Below, piece after piece: positions 21,712 through 32,657 of a stretch of DNA of 64,000 bases. Numbering within the stretch: the first letter of the stretch is position 1; each line of letters opens with the position of its first letter. Made by a program: the position numbers and the translations under genes. The DNA is taken from NCBI RefSeq assembly GCF_000208745.1, contig NC_030851.1:11121616-11185615 (forward strand), read 5' to 3'. The stretch comes from Theobroma cacao (Eukaryota; Streptophyta; Magnoliopsida; Malvales; Malvaceae). The notes below the pieces were generated by a model. That model was not told the origin of the DNA and ran no database searches. It saw only the letters and a list, made by a program, of their open reading frames with translations.

Positions 21712-24700
21712 TTATTATTACTATTAGTTATCCAACTAGCATCAGAAAATCCTTCTAAAGTACTAGGAAAACTATTGTAACAAATTTTTAAATTTTTTAT
21801 TTTCTTTAAATATCCAAGTACTTTAATAATAGCCTTCCAATGATCTTTGCCAAGTTTACTTGTAAACCTTGAAAGTTTGTAAACAGCAAAGGCTATGTTC
21901 GGTCTGGTACAATGCGCAACATACATAATGTTGCCTATGACACTTGCATATTCTAATTGTGCCATAACTCTTTCACAATTTTTAGTCAATTTTATACTTG
22001 AATCATAAAGAGTATTAAACTCTTTGATTTTCAAATGATTATATTTATGAAGAATTTTCTTTATGTAATGTGATTGATTTAATGAAATCACATTTTGATC
22101 TCTTTTGACTTTAATTCCCAAGATTATGTCAACTTCATTAAGATCTTTCATTTTGAAAACTAAAGTAAAATATTTCTTGGTTTCAACAATTCTAAGCATA
22201 CTTGTACTAAAAATCAACAAATCATCTACAGAAAGACATATGATTACACCATAATCTTTTGTAAATTTAGAGTAAATGCACTTATTTGCATTATTATGTA
22301 CAAATCCATTTGAAAGTATAGTACTATCAAAATTTTTATGTCATTGCTTTGGAGCTTGTTTTAGTCCATAAAGAGATTTGATTAGTTTATAAACCTTCCT
22401 TTCATTTCCAAGAAGTATAAACCTTCAGGTTACTCTATATATATTTTTTCATTAAGATCTCCATTTAATAAGGCAATTTTAACATCTATTTGATGTACAT
22501 GTAATTTATGAATAGACACCAAAGCCCAAAGCATTTTTATGAACGTTATTTTTACTACTAGAGCATAAGTATCAAAATAATCAATGCCTTCTTTTTGTGT
22601 GAAACCTTTGGCAACTAATCTAGCCTTAAAGGTTTGCACCAAACCATCTATGTTATATTTTTTTCTAAATACCCATTTACAACCTATACATTTTGATCCA
22701 AAAAAAGATCAACCAAAACCTTTGTTCTGTTTGACAAGATTAAATCCATTTCATTATTTATTGGTTTTTTTCAAAAAGTTACATCCCTTGAAAACATAAC
22801 TTCTTTGAATGTTTTTGGATCATCTTCAACGTTTAACAAAATATGTATCTTTTTATACACTTTCGTTCTACGTCCTTCCACAAGTAATGCTAATACTTGT
22901 AAGTCAAAGAAATTTGGATCTAAGTGCTTTCTTTTTATGGCTCGTTGACTTCTTCTAGGCTCAATTTAAGTATCATCCTTTTTTTTTACTGGATGTATCA
23001 TGAGAAGTCATATCACTTTGGTCACAACTTGCAATTAAGATATTTTGTTCACAATCAAATATATTATTAGAGTTATACAAAAATTAATAAACTCAACATG
23101 TATAGACTCTACAATAACATTTGATTGTAAATATAATATTCGACATACTTTAGAATGTTGGGCATAGCTAACAAAAATGCCTTTCATTGCTCTGGGTTCA
23201 AGTTTTGTTCTCTGCGGTTCTAGAGCTTTATTAAAGGCCAAGCACCCCACACTTTAAGATATCCAAATTTGGTTTTCTTCAATTCCAAAGTTCATAAGGT
23301 GAGACCTTAATACTTTTGGAAAGAATTCTATTCAATATATGACATGTTAATAAGACTTCACCCCATAAATCATGCAATAAATGTGCATTCAATAACATAG
23401 CATTTGTCATATCAACCAAAGTTCTATTTTTTTTTAGCCAATTCATTTTGTTGTGGTGAATAAGGAGCCCTTTTTTGATGTATCAAACCATTTTCTTCAC
23501 AAAAATTATCAAATTCTGTAGGAAAATATTCTCTTCCTCTATCATTTCTTAAAATTTTGATTTTCCTACCTTTTTTATTTTTCACAACAAATTTATATTT
23601 TTTAAATTTTCGAAAAGCTTCATCTTTTGTTTTAATTAAATAGACATAAATGAACCTACAATAATCAACTATGAAAGTTATACAATATCTCTTTCCTCCT
23701 TTAGTTAATTTTTCATTAAATTCACATATATCAGAATGTACAATATCTAATAATTGTGAGTTTCTTTCTACACTACAAAAGGTTTCTTTGTCATTTTTGC
23801 TTGTATGCATATTTCACATTTTTCTAGGTGCTTATGTTTGCATGCAATATAACCATTTTTTGACATAAATCTCATGGAACCAAAATTTAAATGTCCTAAT
23901 TTAACATGCCATAATAAAGAATTAGACTCAACAGTGTAAGCAAAAATCATATTTAATTCATCAATACTGAACTTGTACATGCCATTACAAAAGTATCCTT
24001 TTCTTACAAAGAGGCCACCTTTGGATACTATTACATTATCAGATTCTATTACAATTTAAAACCTTTCTTTACAAGCAAACTAGTAGAAACTAAATTCTTT
24101 CGAATTTCAGGAACATGGAATACATCGAGTATTGTCAGCTTTTGTCCAGAAGTGAAATTCAACTCAATAGTTCCTTTTCCTTCAACTCTAGCTATAACAT
24201 GATTTTCTATCAAAACATTTTCTGGTTTATTAACTTTCATGTATGCCTTGAACAAGTTTCTGTCATTGCTTGCATGAATTGTAGCGTTAGAATCTAGCCA
24301 CCAATCTGTACTTTTATTGGAATCAATAGCCATATACAATTTTGTTACCATTATAATATTCATTGTAGAAACCATGGCAACCAATTCATTAACAGCCTCT
24401 TCTATTATATTTGTTTTATCAGGATTTTTAGAACCAAAATTCTTTCTTGCCTTCCTTGATTTGCACTCATTAATCATATGGCCTTTCTTTCCACAATGGA
24501 ACATTTTATATTTTTCTTATATTTTTTTCTTAAAGGCTTGTCTTGAAACTTTCAGTGCAAATGACTTGAATTTCATAGAATTCTTTTTAAAATTTTTGGA
24601 ATTCTGGGTTATAAGATTCACCTCCGAATCAGAAGGCTGAAATTGTGCATCACGAGCACATGTTTCACATTATAATAGCATCTGAGTCATGAATTGTTCT

Positions 24701-25293
24701 ATTGATAAAGATTCCATAGAATGCAGAACCTTTTTCCTATAATTATTCTAATATGAGGCAGTTTAGAAAGAATTACACCTATTTGTAGCACATCAGGAAC
24801 CTTAAGCTCAAGGTATTTTAGTTTTGAAACTAAAACTTATAAATCATGTACTTGATCCATGATAGGCAGATTGTCACATATCTTGAACTCGAAATATTTT
24901 AAAGATAAAAATTTGTCAGTACCTCGTTTTTCGTTTTTATAAGTAGTCTTCAAGACTGCCCAAATTTCCTTTAGAGTCTTCAGGTTGGAGTAGAGATCAT
25001 ATAGACAATCTATCAAAGTATTTAGGATGTGTGCACGACATATCAATTTATCTTCTTCACGTTTTCCCTTTCTGCCTTTTGTGCATCAAAGCCTTCAACA
25101 GCCGGTTTTAAAAGTGCGATAAGTGTTGGATCTAGAACATAATAAACCTTCAAGGCTATGAGCAAAAACACCATTTTATCTCTCCAGCCAGTGAAATTGG
25201 TTCCATCAAATCGGTCAAGTTTAATGAATTCTTGATTCATGAGTTGAAATCTTGAATTTGGATTAGACTCCATTAGCAACAACTCTTTAAAAT
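21712..25293 (-). mobile_element. Copia element B: gag to RT, right of the nested insertion
   Basis: An older copia element on the minus strand. Gag starts near 25282 (FDGTNFTGWRDKM). A knuckle-like [11 protein letters not shown] lies at 24465-24500 with a probable 1-bp deletion before it. Protease DSNAT near 24275 replaces DSGAT. The integrase zinc module is LLWHVKLGHLNFGSM, and the core near 23450-23740 contains HSDICEF, RNDRGREY and PQQNE. RT has [14 protein letters not shown] near 22620 and SVDD in place of YVDD near 22226-22237. The RT/RNase H reading ends at SWITNSN, where element A begins. Stops and frameshifts throughout make it inactive. A 5' LTR probably begins near 25294 (TGTTAGAAAC on the plus strand) but its far end is unclear. 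Confidence 0.82.
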
Positions 25294-27714
25294 TGTTAGA
25301 AACTCAGTAAAAGAAGAAAAGAGAAGAAAGTAGATTTGAGGCATCCTATAACACACTTTTTTTATAGTGTTGTTGCCTATTATGGGGATTTGCAGACAAG
25401 GACTCTCCAGGTTACAGTAAGCCTTTTTACATAATGCTTTGAATAAATAAAATCTGGTTGAATATAAGTTCCTTTTATAAACACTGAAAGGTTATGTTTA
25501 ATTTATTTCAACAAACATATCTTGTTAAGTTTCAAGAGATGTGTTTGTTTGAAAATACTGAATAGTTAATCAACATATTTAATAGTTGTGTTAGAAACCA
25601 TCTCTTCTTTATTGAAGAGTCATGTCTTAATCTGAATAGTAACTTAATTTGAATAATCACTTAATTTAAATAATCACACTTGAATAAGACTTCTTTATAT
25701 TGCAAACTATTTAACATATTATATATTTAAGTGGAATTTCTTATTGTACTTTTTTTTGATGAAATTCATATTGGGTGCTAAAATTATTGATTCAATATTA
25801 GTTTAGTTAAAACTTTAAACTTTAGTTCTTCGTATCAAAGTAATAAATTTAATACATGATGTAATTTCAGGGAAAATTTAATAATGTTTATATAAAAAAC
25901 TTCATTCTTTGCTCAATTTTTTTTTTATTTGCTACTATATGTTGTTTAAGAAAAAAGGTTAAAAAAAATTGAGCTTTTCATTTTTATAAACATTTGAGTG
26001 TAACTTGACCTGACTAATCATGCTTCATTTTTTTTTCTTCTTTTTTCTTACTTGAGTGACCTAAATGGTTACGATTGTGTTCATTATTTTGCATTTTGAA
26101 TGCATAATGACACAATCACATTTACCCTGAAAAGGCAGTTAGATTTTTTCATATAATTATTTTTGACTCAATATTCTTTCATTTAATTAAAGTGTGGACT
26201 TACAATTTTTTTCTTATATTTTATCAAAATCAAGTTAGCTTAATTTGTCTGAATAGTGAAACAACATTATAATTCATAATATGATCTAATAAAGTGGATT
26301 TAAGTTCCAATATTTTATATGGTGTTAATGGTCTAAACTTGAATAGAAAACTTTAAATCTTATGATGAGTAAGATTAAGGATTCACTATATAAAGAAAGA
26401 AATTTAAGCCTTTTCTCTTGAAACATTTTGTGGGAATAATCTTATTTTTTAGTAGTGATATACATTTTTCCACTACTAAGTCTTTTATTTTTTTCACAAA
26501 TTGAGGATTTCACCTTAACATCCTAAGTTCTGTCTAGGTTAATTAATTTGTCCCTTTGCATTTGAAAGTTTGTGCAAAGGACGAATATATAAAAATAAAA
26601 TAAATTGTGATACAACAGCATAACAAAAGGTGATGAAAAGGGTATTTAAGGAATCAAGTTCCCATTTTCCTATATCTGGTTATTAACGTTGCAATTTTTT
26701 TTTATTAAAAGGAGAATTCAAGGTAAATGTATAAATTAGGTTGGACTTATTCATTAATCCGCTAAAATTCATTATTGATTCATTGAATAGCACAATCAAG
26801 GATTTGAAGTCTTGGTATGGACAACCTCAAAATGACAAATGACATAAAGAAACAATAGCTAAAACTATGTTATTGACTTATTGTACGGACATACATACGT
26901 GCTTTGGTAGTGACCAACATGTGGAAGTAAATGGCAATTACTTAGTTATATTTTGAACAATAATGTTATTAAACACTCCATTAAACAAATTCGATGTTCC
27001 TCAGCTGTCATCTAAGATATGCTAATTATTCTAGTAATAACTTGAGTTTTTTTCTTTTTGGATGAATTGAAGATACATTTTCATGTGCCATGAGGCAAAA
27101 AGGCATGCGAAATCCACATAAACTTGAGTTTGCATCGCATCTTCCTTGTTTCGTTGAAAAAGGAAAGGAAAGATAGGTTAAAAAGTGTAAGATATGTCAA
27201 AATAATAATAATAAAAAACTTAACATTGTTTCTTCTGCAAAGCATCCAGCTTACATATTGGGTATGTCCTCTTCAGCAATCTAAAATGAAAATTTTAACC
27301 CACACTTACCCTCTAAACTATCAAAATGCTCTTGACAACTTCGTGGAGACGCCCTCTACTAAGTTTTCTAAAGATATATTAATCCTTATGGTACGTCTTC
27401 ACTTGGCTAATGTATCTTCCCCCGCTTAATCTTGATACCAACAAGAAAACTAGTTTTTGTACTTTTTTTAAAATATTCTATAAGACTTCGAGTTTTTTTT
27501 TTGCAGTTTCGTGCATTTGATTACTCTCAATGAAGACCTTTATCAATGTATAGTTAGGCATCATATCATGCAATCCTTGAATAAACTAACCTATCCTCTA
27601 ACTCCAAGAAGAGGAAAAAAGACATTAGCTACCTTGCCCCATGTCAAACTTGGTTTACCTTTTGTTTCATCTTCTATGTTTCTTTCTTCCAAAAACTTGT
27701 CAGTTAAAATCCTA
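25294..27714. other. AT-rich intergenic, including the likely copia B LTR
   Basis: The first few hundred bases carry a minus-strand TATA-like CACTATAAAAAAAG near 25360, consistent with the LTR of copia element B. Beyond that the sequence is AT-rich and no gene is supported. Short open frames at 27124-27429 and 27511-27735 match nothing I recognise. Confidence 0.4.
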
Positions 27715-28379
27715 CTACGCAAGTATACGTATTGAATAGATAGTATATTAGCAAGCAGAGTATCAATCCCATAGGGAATTGATCTAAAACTTTACTAAGT
27801 ACTAAAATTATAACAATTTAATTTTATCCAAATAATCAAAATTAATTAATTAACCAAAACTAATTAACTAAAATTAAAACAACAAGAAAAATCAAAATAA
27901 TAATAACTTGAAAAAAAAAATCAAATCAACAAACCTAAGATTACAATATCCCCCACATTTCATCTAAATCTTACATCTTTTCCTTAACTTATTTCAATGG
28001 GTTGAATTGCTAACCTAAAGTCCTAAATTATTTATAAGGGTATCTCGACTTATCTTATAAAAATATCTATTTTAATCAAAATACTATATCCCTATGTGAA
28101 TTAAAATTAAAGCAGACTCATTAAGTTCAGGCTCTAATTTGGCTATATATGGCCTATAAGTATATCCCTATCCTATATGCAAATCAATTAATATGATCAT
28201 ATACTATCCCAATTTTAGTTTACTGTAAACTCCTTTTCCCAAGTTTGTTTAGGTTCCTATATCAATTTAATTGGTGGCTAAGTAATTAAAAGCATTAAGA
28301 ACTGTAGACATTGTAAATTTGCTTAGATAAACAAAAAAAATAAAAAATAAAATTAATTAATTAAAAAAAAGGAAAAAAG
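27715..28379. repeat. Left half of a dispersed repeat split by a solo LTR
   Basis: The stretch with CTACGCAAGTATACGTATTG, AGCAAGCAGAGTATCAATCC and CATAGGGAATTGATC resembles a repeat seen widely in plant genomes (a CAAGTATACG... GATCGAATCCACAGGGA type). A continuation of the same style resumes at 30726 (TTTAGCTACTCATAATTGC), so the solo LTR at 28385-30720 appears to have landed inside it. The family assignment is from memory and uncertain. Confidence 0.4.
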
Positions 28380-29436
28380 AGTACTGGCAAGGCACGGACG
28401 CACCCTGCCAGTACCAGCCAAGCACCACTACAGTGTCAGACGCGAAAAACTCTCGTCTGGTAAAGTAGTGGGACTACGCCCCATCAGAGGCCAAAATGAA
28501 GCTTAAAGAACCGGGCATAAAAACCCCACTGTAACACAACACAAAGGGAGAAATCGGTAATCAAAACCCTAGAAAATCCTAGCCACCTGCAGACCAAAAA
28601 CCTTAACTTTCTAACAGCCAAAAAATCACAATCCACAAATTAAAAAAATACCCAAAAAATTAAAAAATATGTACAATGAGAAAGAGAGAATGGTTGGGTC
28701 TTTTGGGTAATTTTGTGGCTCATTTTAGGGGGATATTTTAATTTTAGGGAGGTTGTTTTTTGGTTGGCATAGCCGCCGGTTTAGGGAGGAGTGGATTTTG
28801 GGTCTCCTGCCATCTTTTGAAAGAGATTTTGGGGGGTTTTGGCCGGCGGGCATAGAAAGAGATAGAGAAAGTCGATCATCGCGGCACCAGGATCGGTGGA
28901 AAGAGTGGGGATCCAATCGGCAAAAGGAGAGAGCAGAAAAAGAAGGGTAAAGAGCGACGACGATAGAGCTGGGAAATGGGTGTTGTCACTAGAGAGAGAA
29001 AGTGAGTGAAAGAGTCGCTGAGAGAGAAAAAAAATAGTTTATATACTTGGGGTTTGAGAGCCTTGAAACGACGTCGCATTAGGCCATCCAAAAGGTTCTT
29101 CTTCTTTGGACGGCGTCGTTGTTTTTGGGGCACTTGGGAGCTGCAGTTACTAAAGCACCGGGGCAGTGCATTTTAGGAAAGCTTGGTGAGCTGAGGACAC
29201 GGGCTCTGGGCACTACATAGTGGGTCAATTACTTTGGGTCAACACTTGAGCCCAAACAAGGTAAAGTCCTCTCCTTTATTTATTCTATAAACTTGTTGAT
29301 TGGCCTAGTGGTGTTGAGGAGCATGATAAGTATAAGATAATCAAGGAAGAGAATTAAAAGTTTTATCATGGTTAGGGATTTTGAAAATTATAGAAAATTA
29401 CAAATAAGAAATAAATAAATGTTTAAGTCTAGATAA

Positions 29437-29458
29437 ATATATATATATATATATATAT
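29437..29458. repeat. (AT)n microsatellite in the solo LTR
   Basis: An AT run of 22 bp inside the U3-like part of the solo LTR. Confidence 0.9.
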
Positions 29459-29514
29459 GAAAATGGTATAAAACAAAGAATTATTTTTATAAATAAAGTA
29501 AGAATTTATTTCCT

Positions 29515-29744
29515 TACCGATGATGGGATGATTGGTCGGGACACGAGGAGTCGCAATCTTGAGCTAATTTTCCCTAGGTCTGGAATCCAAATTAAGACTC
29601 CACCAGTACGATGGGAGGGCCTCGATTTTGAGATTCCGAGATTTTTACTTTAAATAAATAAAATTTTAGTACATAAAAATTAGTTTTTTAAAAAATAATA
29701 ATAAATAATAAATATAAAAATAAATGCTATATTTAATTTGTCCA

Positions 29745-29775
<31 letters not shown>

Positions 29776-30300
29776 TTTTACGAAAATATTAATACCCATG
29801 ACAATAATTAAAAAAATTAAATAACAAAAATAATAAATAGATAAAATGGGAAAAATAAAAAAACATAATAATAAAAAATAAAAATATAATAAGCATAAAC
29901 TTCACAAACATAACATATATTTCTATTGCATCATGCATACCATTGCATATAAGTATTTTTGTTTACGAGTTAAGCCCCGATGATGGAATTTTCTGAGGAT
30001 CTTGCAAAGGTAAGTATTTATCGAAAAGTTTTATAGGTGAAAGGATGTTCCCGGGTCCTACCAGTATGATGGGAGGGCTCGGGAAACATCTTTAATAAAA
30101 AGGTTTTTGCTCATAATAGGTTCATATTCACAAAAACATTATTTTTAAAGAAAAACGTACGATAACCTTGATGATGGGATTTATTCGTTGAATTTGCGAA
30201 GGTGAATTTCTCAAATAATTCTCTAGGTGAGTAAACACCCCGGATCCCACTAGTATGATGGGCGGATTCTAGAGAACGTCCTCGATAAAAGGTTATTTGT
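29515..30300. repeat. Three diverged internal repeats in the solo LTR
   Basis: Blocks beginning near 29518, 29978 and 30168 each carry GATGATGGRA, then a TTGCRAAGGT-like stretch, then ACYAGTATGATGGGAGGGC or a close variant. The spacing differs (about 460 and 190 bp), so this is not a simple tandem array. Between blocks one and two sits an AAT-rich stretch (29745-29773 is (AAT)n). Confidence 0.65.
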
Positions 30301-30725
30301 CTGACATTTTTTATCTCACGCCATGCATTTCATCTTGCCTCACACTTGCATTTCATTTTAGAATCAAATAAAAATAATTTAATAAAATTGGAGATACAAT
30401 AAGCAAATTATAGCTAAGGAAATATAATGAACTTAAAGATTAAAGCCCAATAAGATAATCTAAAAATAGTGTCGTTCATGGAACGGGCGTCCCGGGGGTG
30501 CTAATCCTTCTCCGGGCGTAACCGTACTCCCGAACCTAGATCTAGAAAAATGTAGACCAGTTTAAGATTCTTTCAGCAGGTTTAAAATTAATTTAAGACT
30601 TCATCGATTAGAATCGAGTCAATAGGTGGCCAATCACACTTAGGAAAAAGATTGGTGGCGACTCCTAGTGTGTTTTCATCACGTCTAGTGGTCGGGTTCC
30701 TAGACCCGCACGTTACAACAAGAAC

Positions 30726-31430
30726 AAATTAGAATAAACAATTCAAATCCCATTAAAGATAAGTAAGAAAAAGATTAAAAATTTAGACTACATGTGGTTC
30801 AATTGCAATCCTAGAAAAAAAAATTTAGCTACTCATAATTGCAAAATAAAATAACATTGTATAAAATTCAACCATTGAAAGTATCAAAAAAAGATAAAAG
30901 CTAAGGAAGAAAACAAAACAATATTTTTCGCCTTGATCTCCAAGTTTCAGCCTCAACTTGTAACTTCTTGAATCTCTCAAGGTTGTGTGTCTAATGTTGA
31001 TAAACATATCTTCTTTATACTAATAGACTAAACCTAAAGTTCCTTGAGCTGACCTAGGGTTTAATTGGGCTTAAAAGTGTAATAAAAGGCCTAAAAATCA
31101 ATTATTAATCTTTACAAATTTTCATTCCTGATACAGTATGTTTAGCCATTTTCTAATGCGATTTTCTCTATCTTTGATGCATAACTAGGCAAAGTAATCT
31201 TCATGAAAGTTGTATCTCTGTCTCTTAGCTTTCTAATGGTCTAAGAATCTCATCATTTGAAGTTCTGTAGCTTGAGATATGGCCAAAATACTAAAATATA
31301 CACAAGCAAATTCTAGGTCTTTCAATACCTTACTTTCCAAAATTAAGCCCAATCACTTTTAATCTTAAAAAAAATATAAAAACCAATAAAGAATAACTAA
31401 AATAAAAGGAATAACATAAAATTAAAACAA
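30726..31430. repeat. Right half of the split dispersed repeat
   Basis: Resumes after the solo LTR with TTTAGACTACATGTGG and TTTAGCTACTCATAATTGC. It includes a stretch (TCATGAAAGTTGTATCTCTG, CTTAGCTTTCTAATGGTC) that I recognise as common in plant LTR-derived repeats. No coding content. Confidence 0.4.
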
Positions 31431-31557
31431 CTCACTAAAAAGTAACCTAATCATAAAAACAACTAAAAATAATTAAATTATAATTGAAAATTGAGGACTT
31501 AGCTAATATTTAATAACAAAATTAGAATAAAATAATTCTATAAAATAGAATTATCAG

Positions 31558-31712
31558 TTACCGACTGGGAGTCAATTCTGAGACTAGTGAAATAATGAAT
31601 AAATTTGCAAAATTGAATACCCTAGTACATGTTGGAGTACTTGGTGATTTGAACTCACCAGTTGGTTCTGTGGTAAATGCATGCATTCCCATGGCAATCT
31701 CAGATTTCTATA
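31558..31712 (+). pseudogene. GLR pseudogene: 5' exon fragment before the MULE
   Basis: The frame reads LVHVGVLGDLNSPVGSVV then NACIPMAISDFY, matching the start of the amino-terminal (bacterial periplasmic-binding-like) domain of plant glutamate-receptor-like channels (usual VNVGVVLDL ... CISMALSDFY). TTATCAG before 31558 may be an acceptor; an in-frame ATG lies at 31595. No signal peptide was found upstream, where older repeats begin, so the true 5' end is lost or distant. The last 9 bases (31704-31712) are the target-site copy, and the reading resumes in frame at 42104. Confidence 0.85.
31704..31712. repeat. Left 9-bp target-site duplication of the MULE
   Basis: ATTTCTATA, identical to 42095-42103. 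Collapsing the two copies restores the GLR reading (SDFY continuing into TTYPNFRTRL). Confidence 0.9.
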
Positions 31713-31934
31713 AAGGAAATTGTGAGAAATAGACCTCGTGATAAGGTGATTTCAGAAATAATCACCCGTATAAAGTAATCTGTTTCTAGCCAAAAAGAAG
31801 CATGAGTAAACTAAAATACCCTTAAAAATATCGTTTCAAATTAGGGTCCCGATATCTCCCTTCTGTCAGAGAGAAAATAGAAAAAATAAATGCTCAGCTA
31901 TTTGAGCTCGATCATCTTTCTCTCTCAACTCTCT

Positions 31935-32045
31935 AAATTGTCTCAACTCTGCCAACTCTCTGTTGAGCACCATCGTCATCAACTCTCTCAACTCTTTGAA
32001 CTGTATGAGCTTTGTCAACTCTTTGTTGAGCACCATCGTCATCGA
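31935..32045. repeat. 63-bp direct duplication near the left MULE end
   Basis: TGTTGAGCACCATCGTCATC occurs at about 31961 and again at about 32024, each preceded by CTCAACTCT/GTCAACTCT-type repeats. There is no counterpart in the right end, so it arose in the left end only. Confidence 0.7.
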
Positions 32046-32250
32046 GATGTGGTCTATCTCTCGACATTTGGCCATATTGTCGTAGATTAACAAACCTTGT
32101 AGCAGAGATGACATCAAGGTATGTTATTGGGTTTGGGTTTATTGCTACAACATTTAAATTTCTGAAACATTTGGTGTAAATTAGAATATGGATTATAAAC
32201 ATTGCCCAGAGTTGTTACATGCCATGCATCTATAACATGTGTTAGCATTA

Positions 32251-32565
32251 TTTTAGCGTGTCACGACATTGGTTATTTTAGGGCAGTTCGTGTAACGAGT
32301 CAATAATTACACTGATTGACGTGTCACACGCCATAGGTATTTTAGGCCAGTTCGCATAAGGACATAGTAAATATAGTCATTGGCGTGTCAGCGTTAGCGT
32401 GTTACAACATTTTACATTATATGCATGGCGTGTTACCACATTTTACATTATATGCATGGCGTGTTACCAAATTTTACGTTATATGCATGGCGTGTTACCA
32501 CATTCTACGTTATATGCATGACGTGTTACCACATTATACGTTATATGCATGGCGTGTTACAACAT
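32251..32565 (+). repeat. Left MULE subterminal inverted repeat with five 31-bp units
   Basis: About 140 bp starting TTTTAGCGTGTCACGAC, with GGGCAGTTCGTGTAACG and CACACGCC, matches the reverse complement of 40610-40751 closely. It leads into five tandem units of 31 bp (32398-32565), each CGTGTTACCACATT... followed by TATATGCATGG. Because 31 is not a multiple of 3, the array is open in several frames and yields spurious YVICMACYH-type translations. Confidence 0.88.
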
Positions 32566-32657
32566 GACTGACAAATTCTAGAACACGGCATGTCATGTAA
32601 TATGTTAAATGATTGACAAATTACTATTGTTTTCAAAATTTCATTGGGGTTCCAATT

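Larger units (their letters stand above)
28385..30720 (-). mobile_element. Solo LTR of a Tat/Ogre-type Ty3/gypsy element
   Basis: A 2336-bp unit with TG..CA ends. Read on the minus strand it starts TGTTGTAACGTGCGGG. It then has GGAGTCGCCACCAATC and TTACGCCCGGAGAAGGATTA followed by GCACCCCCGGGACGCCCG, motifs I recognise from Tat/Ogre-lineage LTRs. A TATATAAAC box lies near 29040, with a GC-richer R/U5 part after it. Flanking 5-mers are AGTAC (28380-28384) and AGAAC (30721-30725), 4 of 5 identical. No gag or pol adjoins it, so it is a solo LTR left by recombination. Confidence 0.6.

Noticed and set aside
27124..27735. Two short plus-strand open frames
   Set aside because: They have no domain match and no consistent codon or splice pattern; the second runs into the dispersed repeat at 27715.
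32385..32567. Open frames of YVICMACYH-type repeats (also at 40150-40627 on the minus strand)
   Set aside because: They are translations of the 31-bp tandem array in several frames. A period not divisible by 3 with no stop inside the unit opens all frames.
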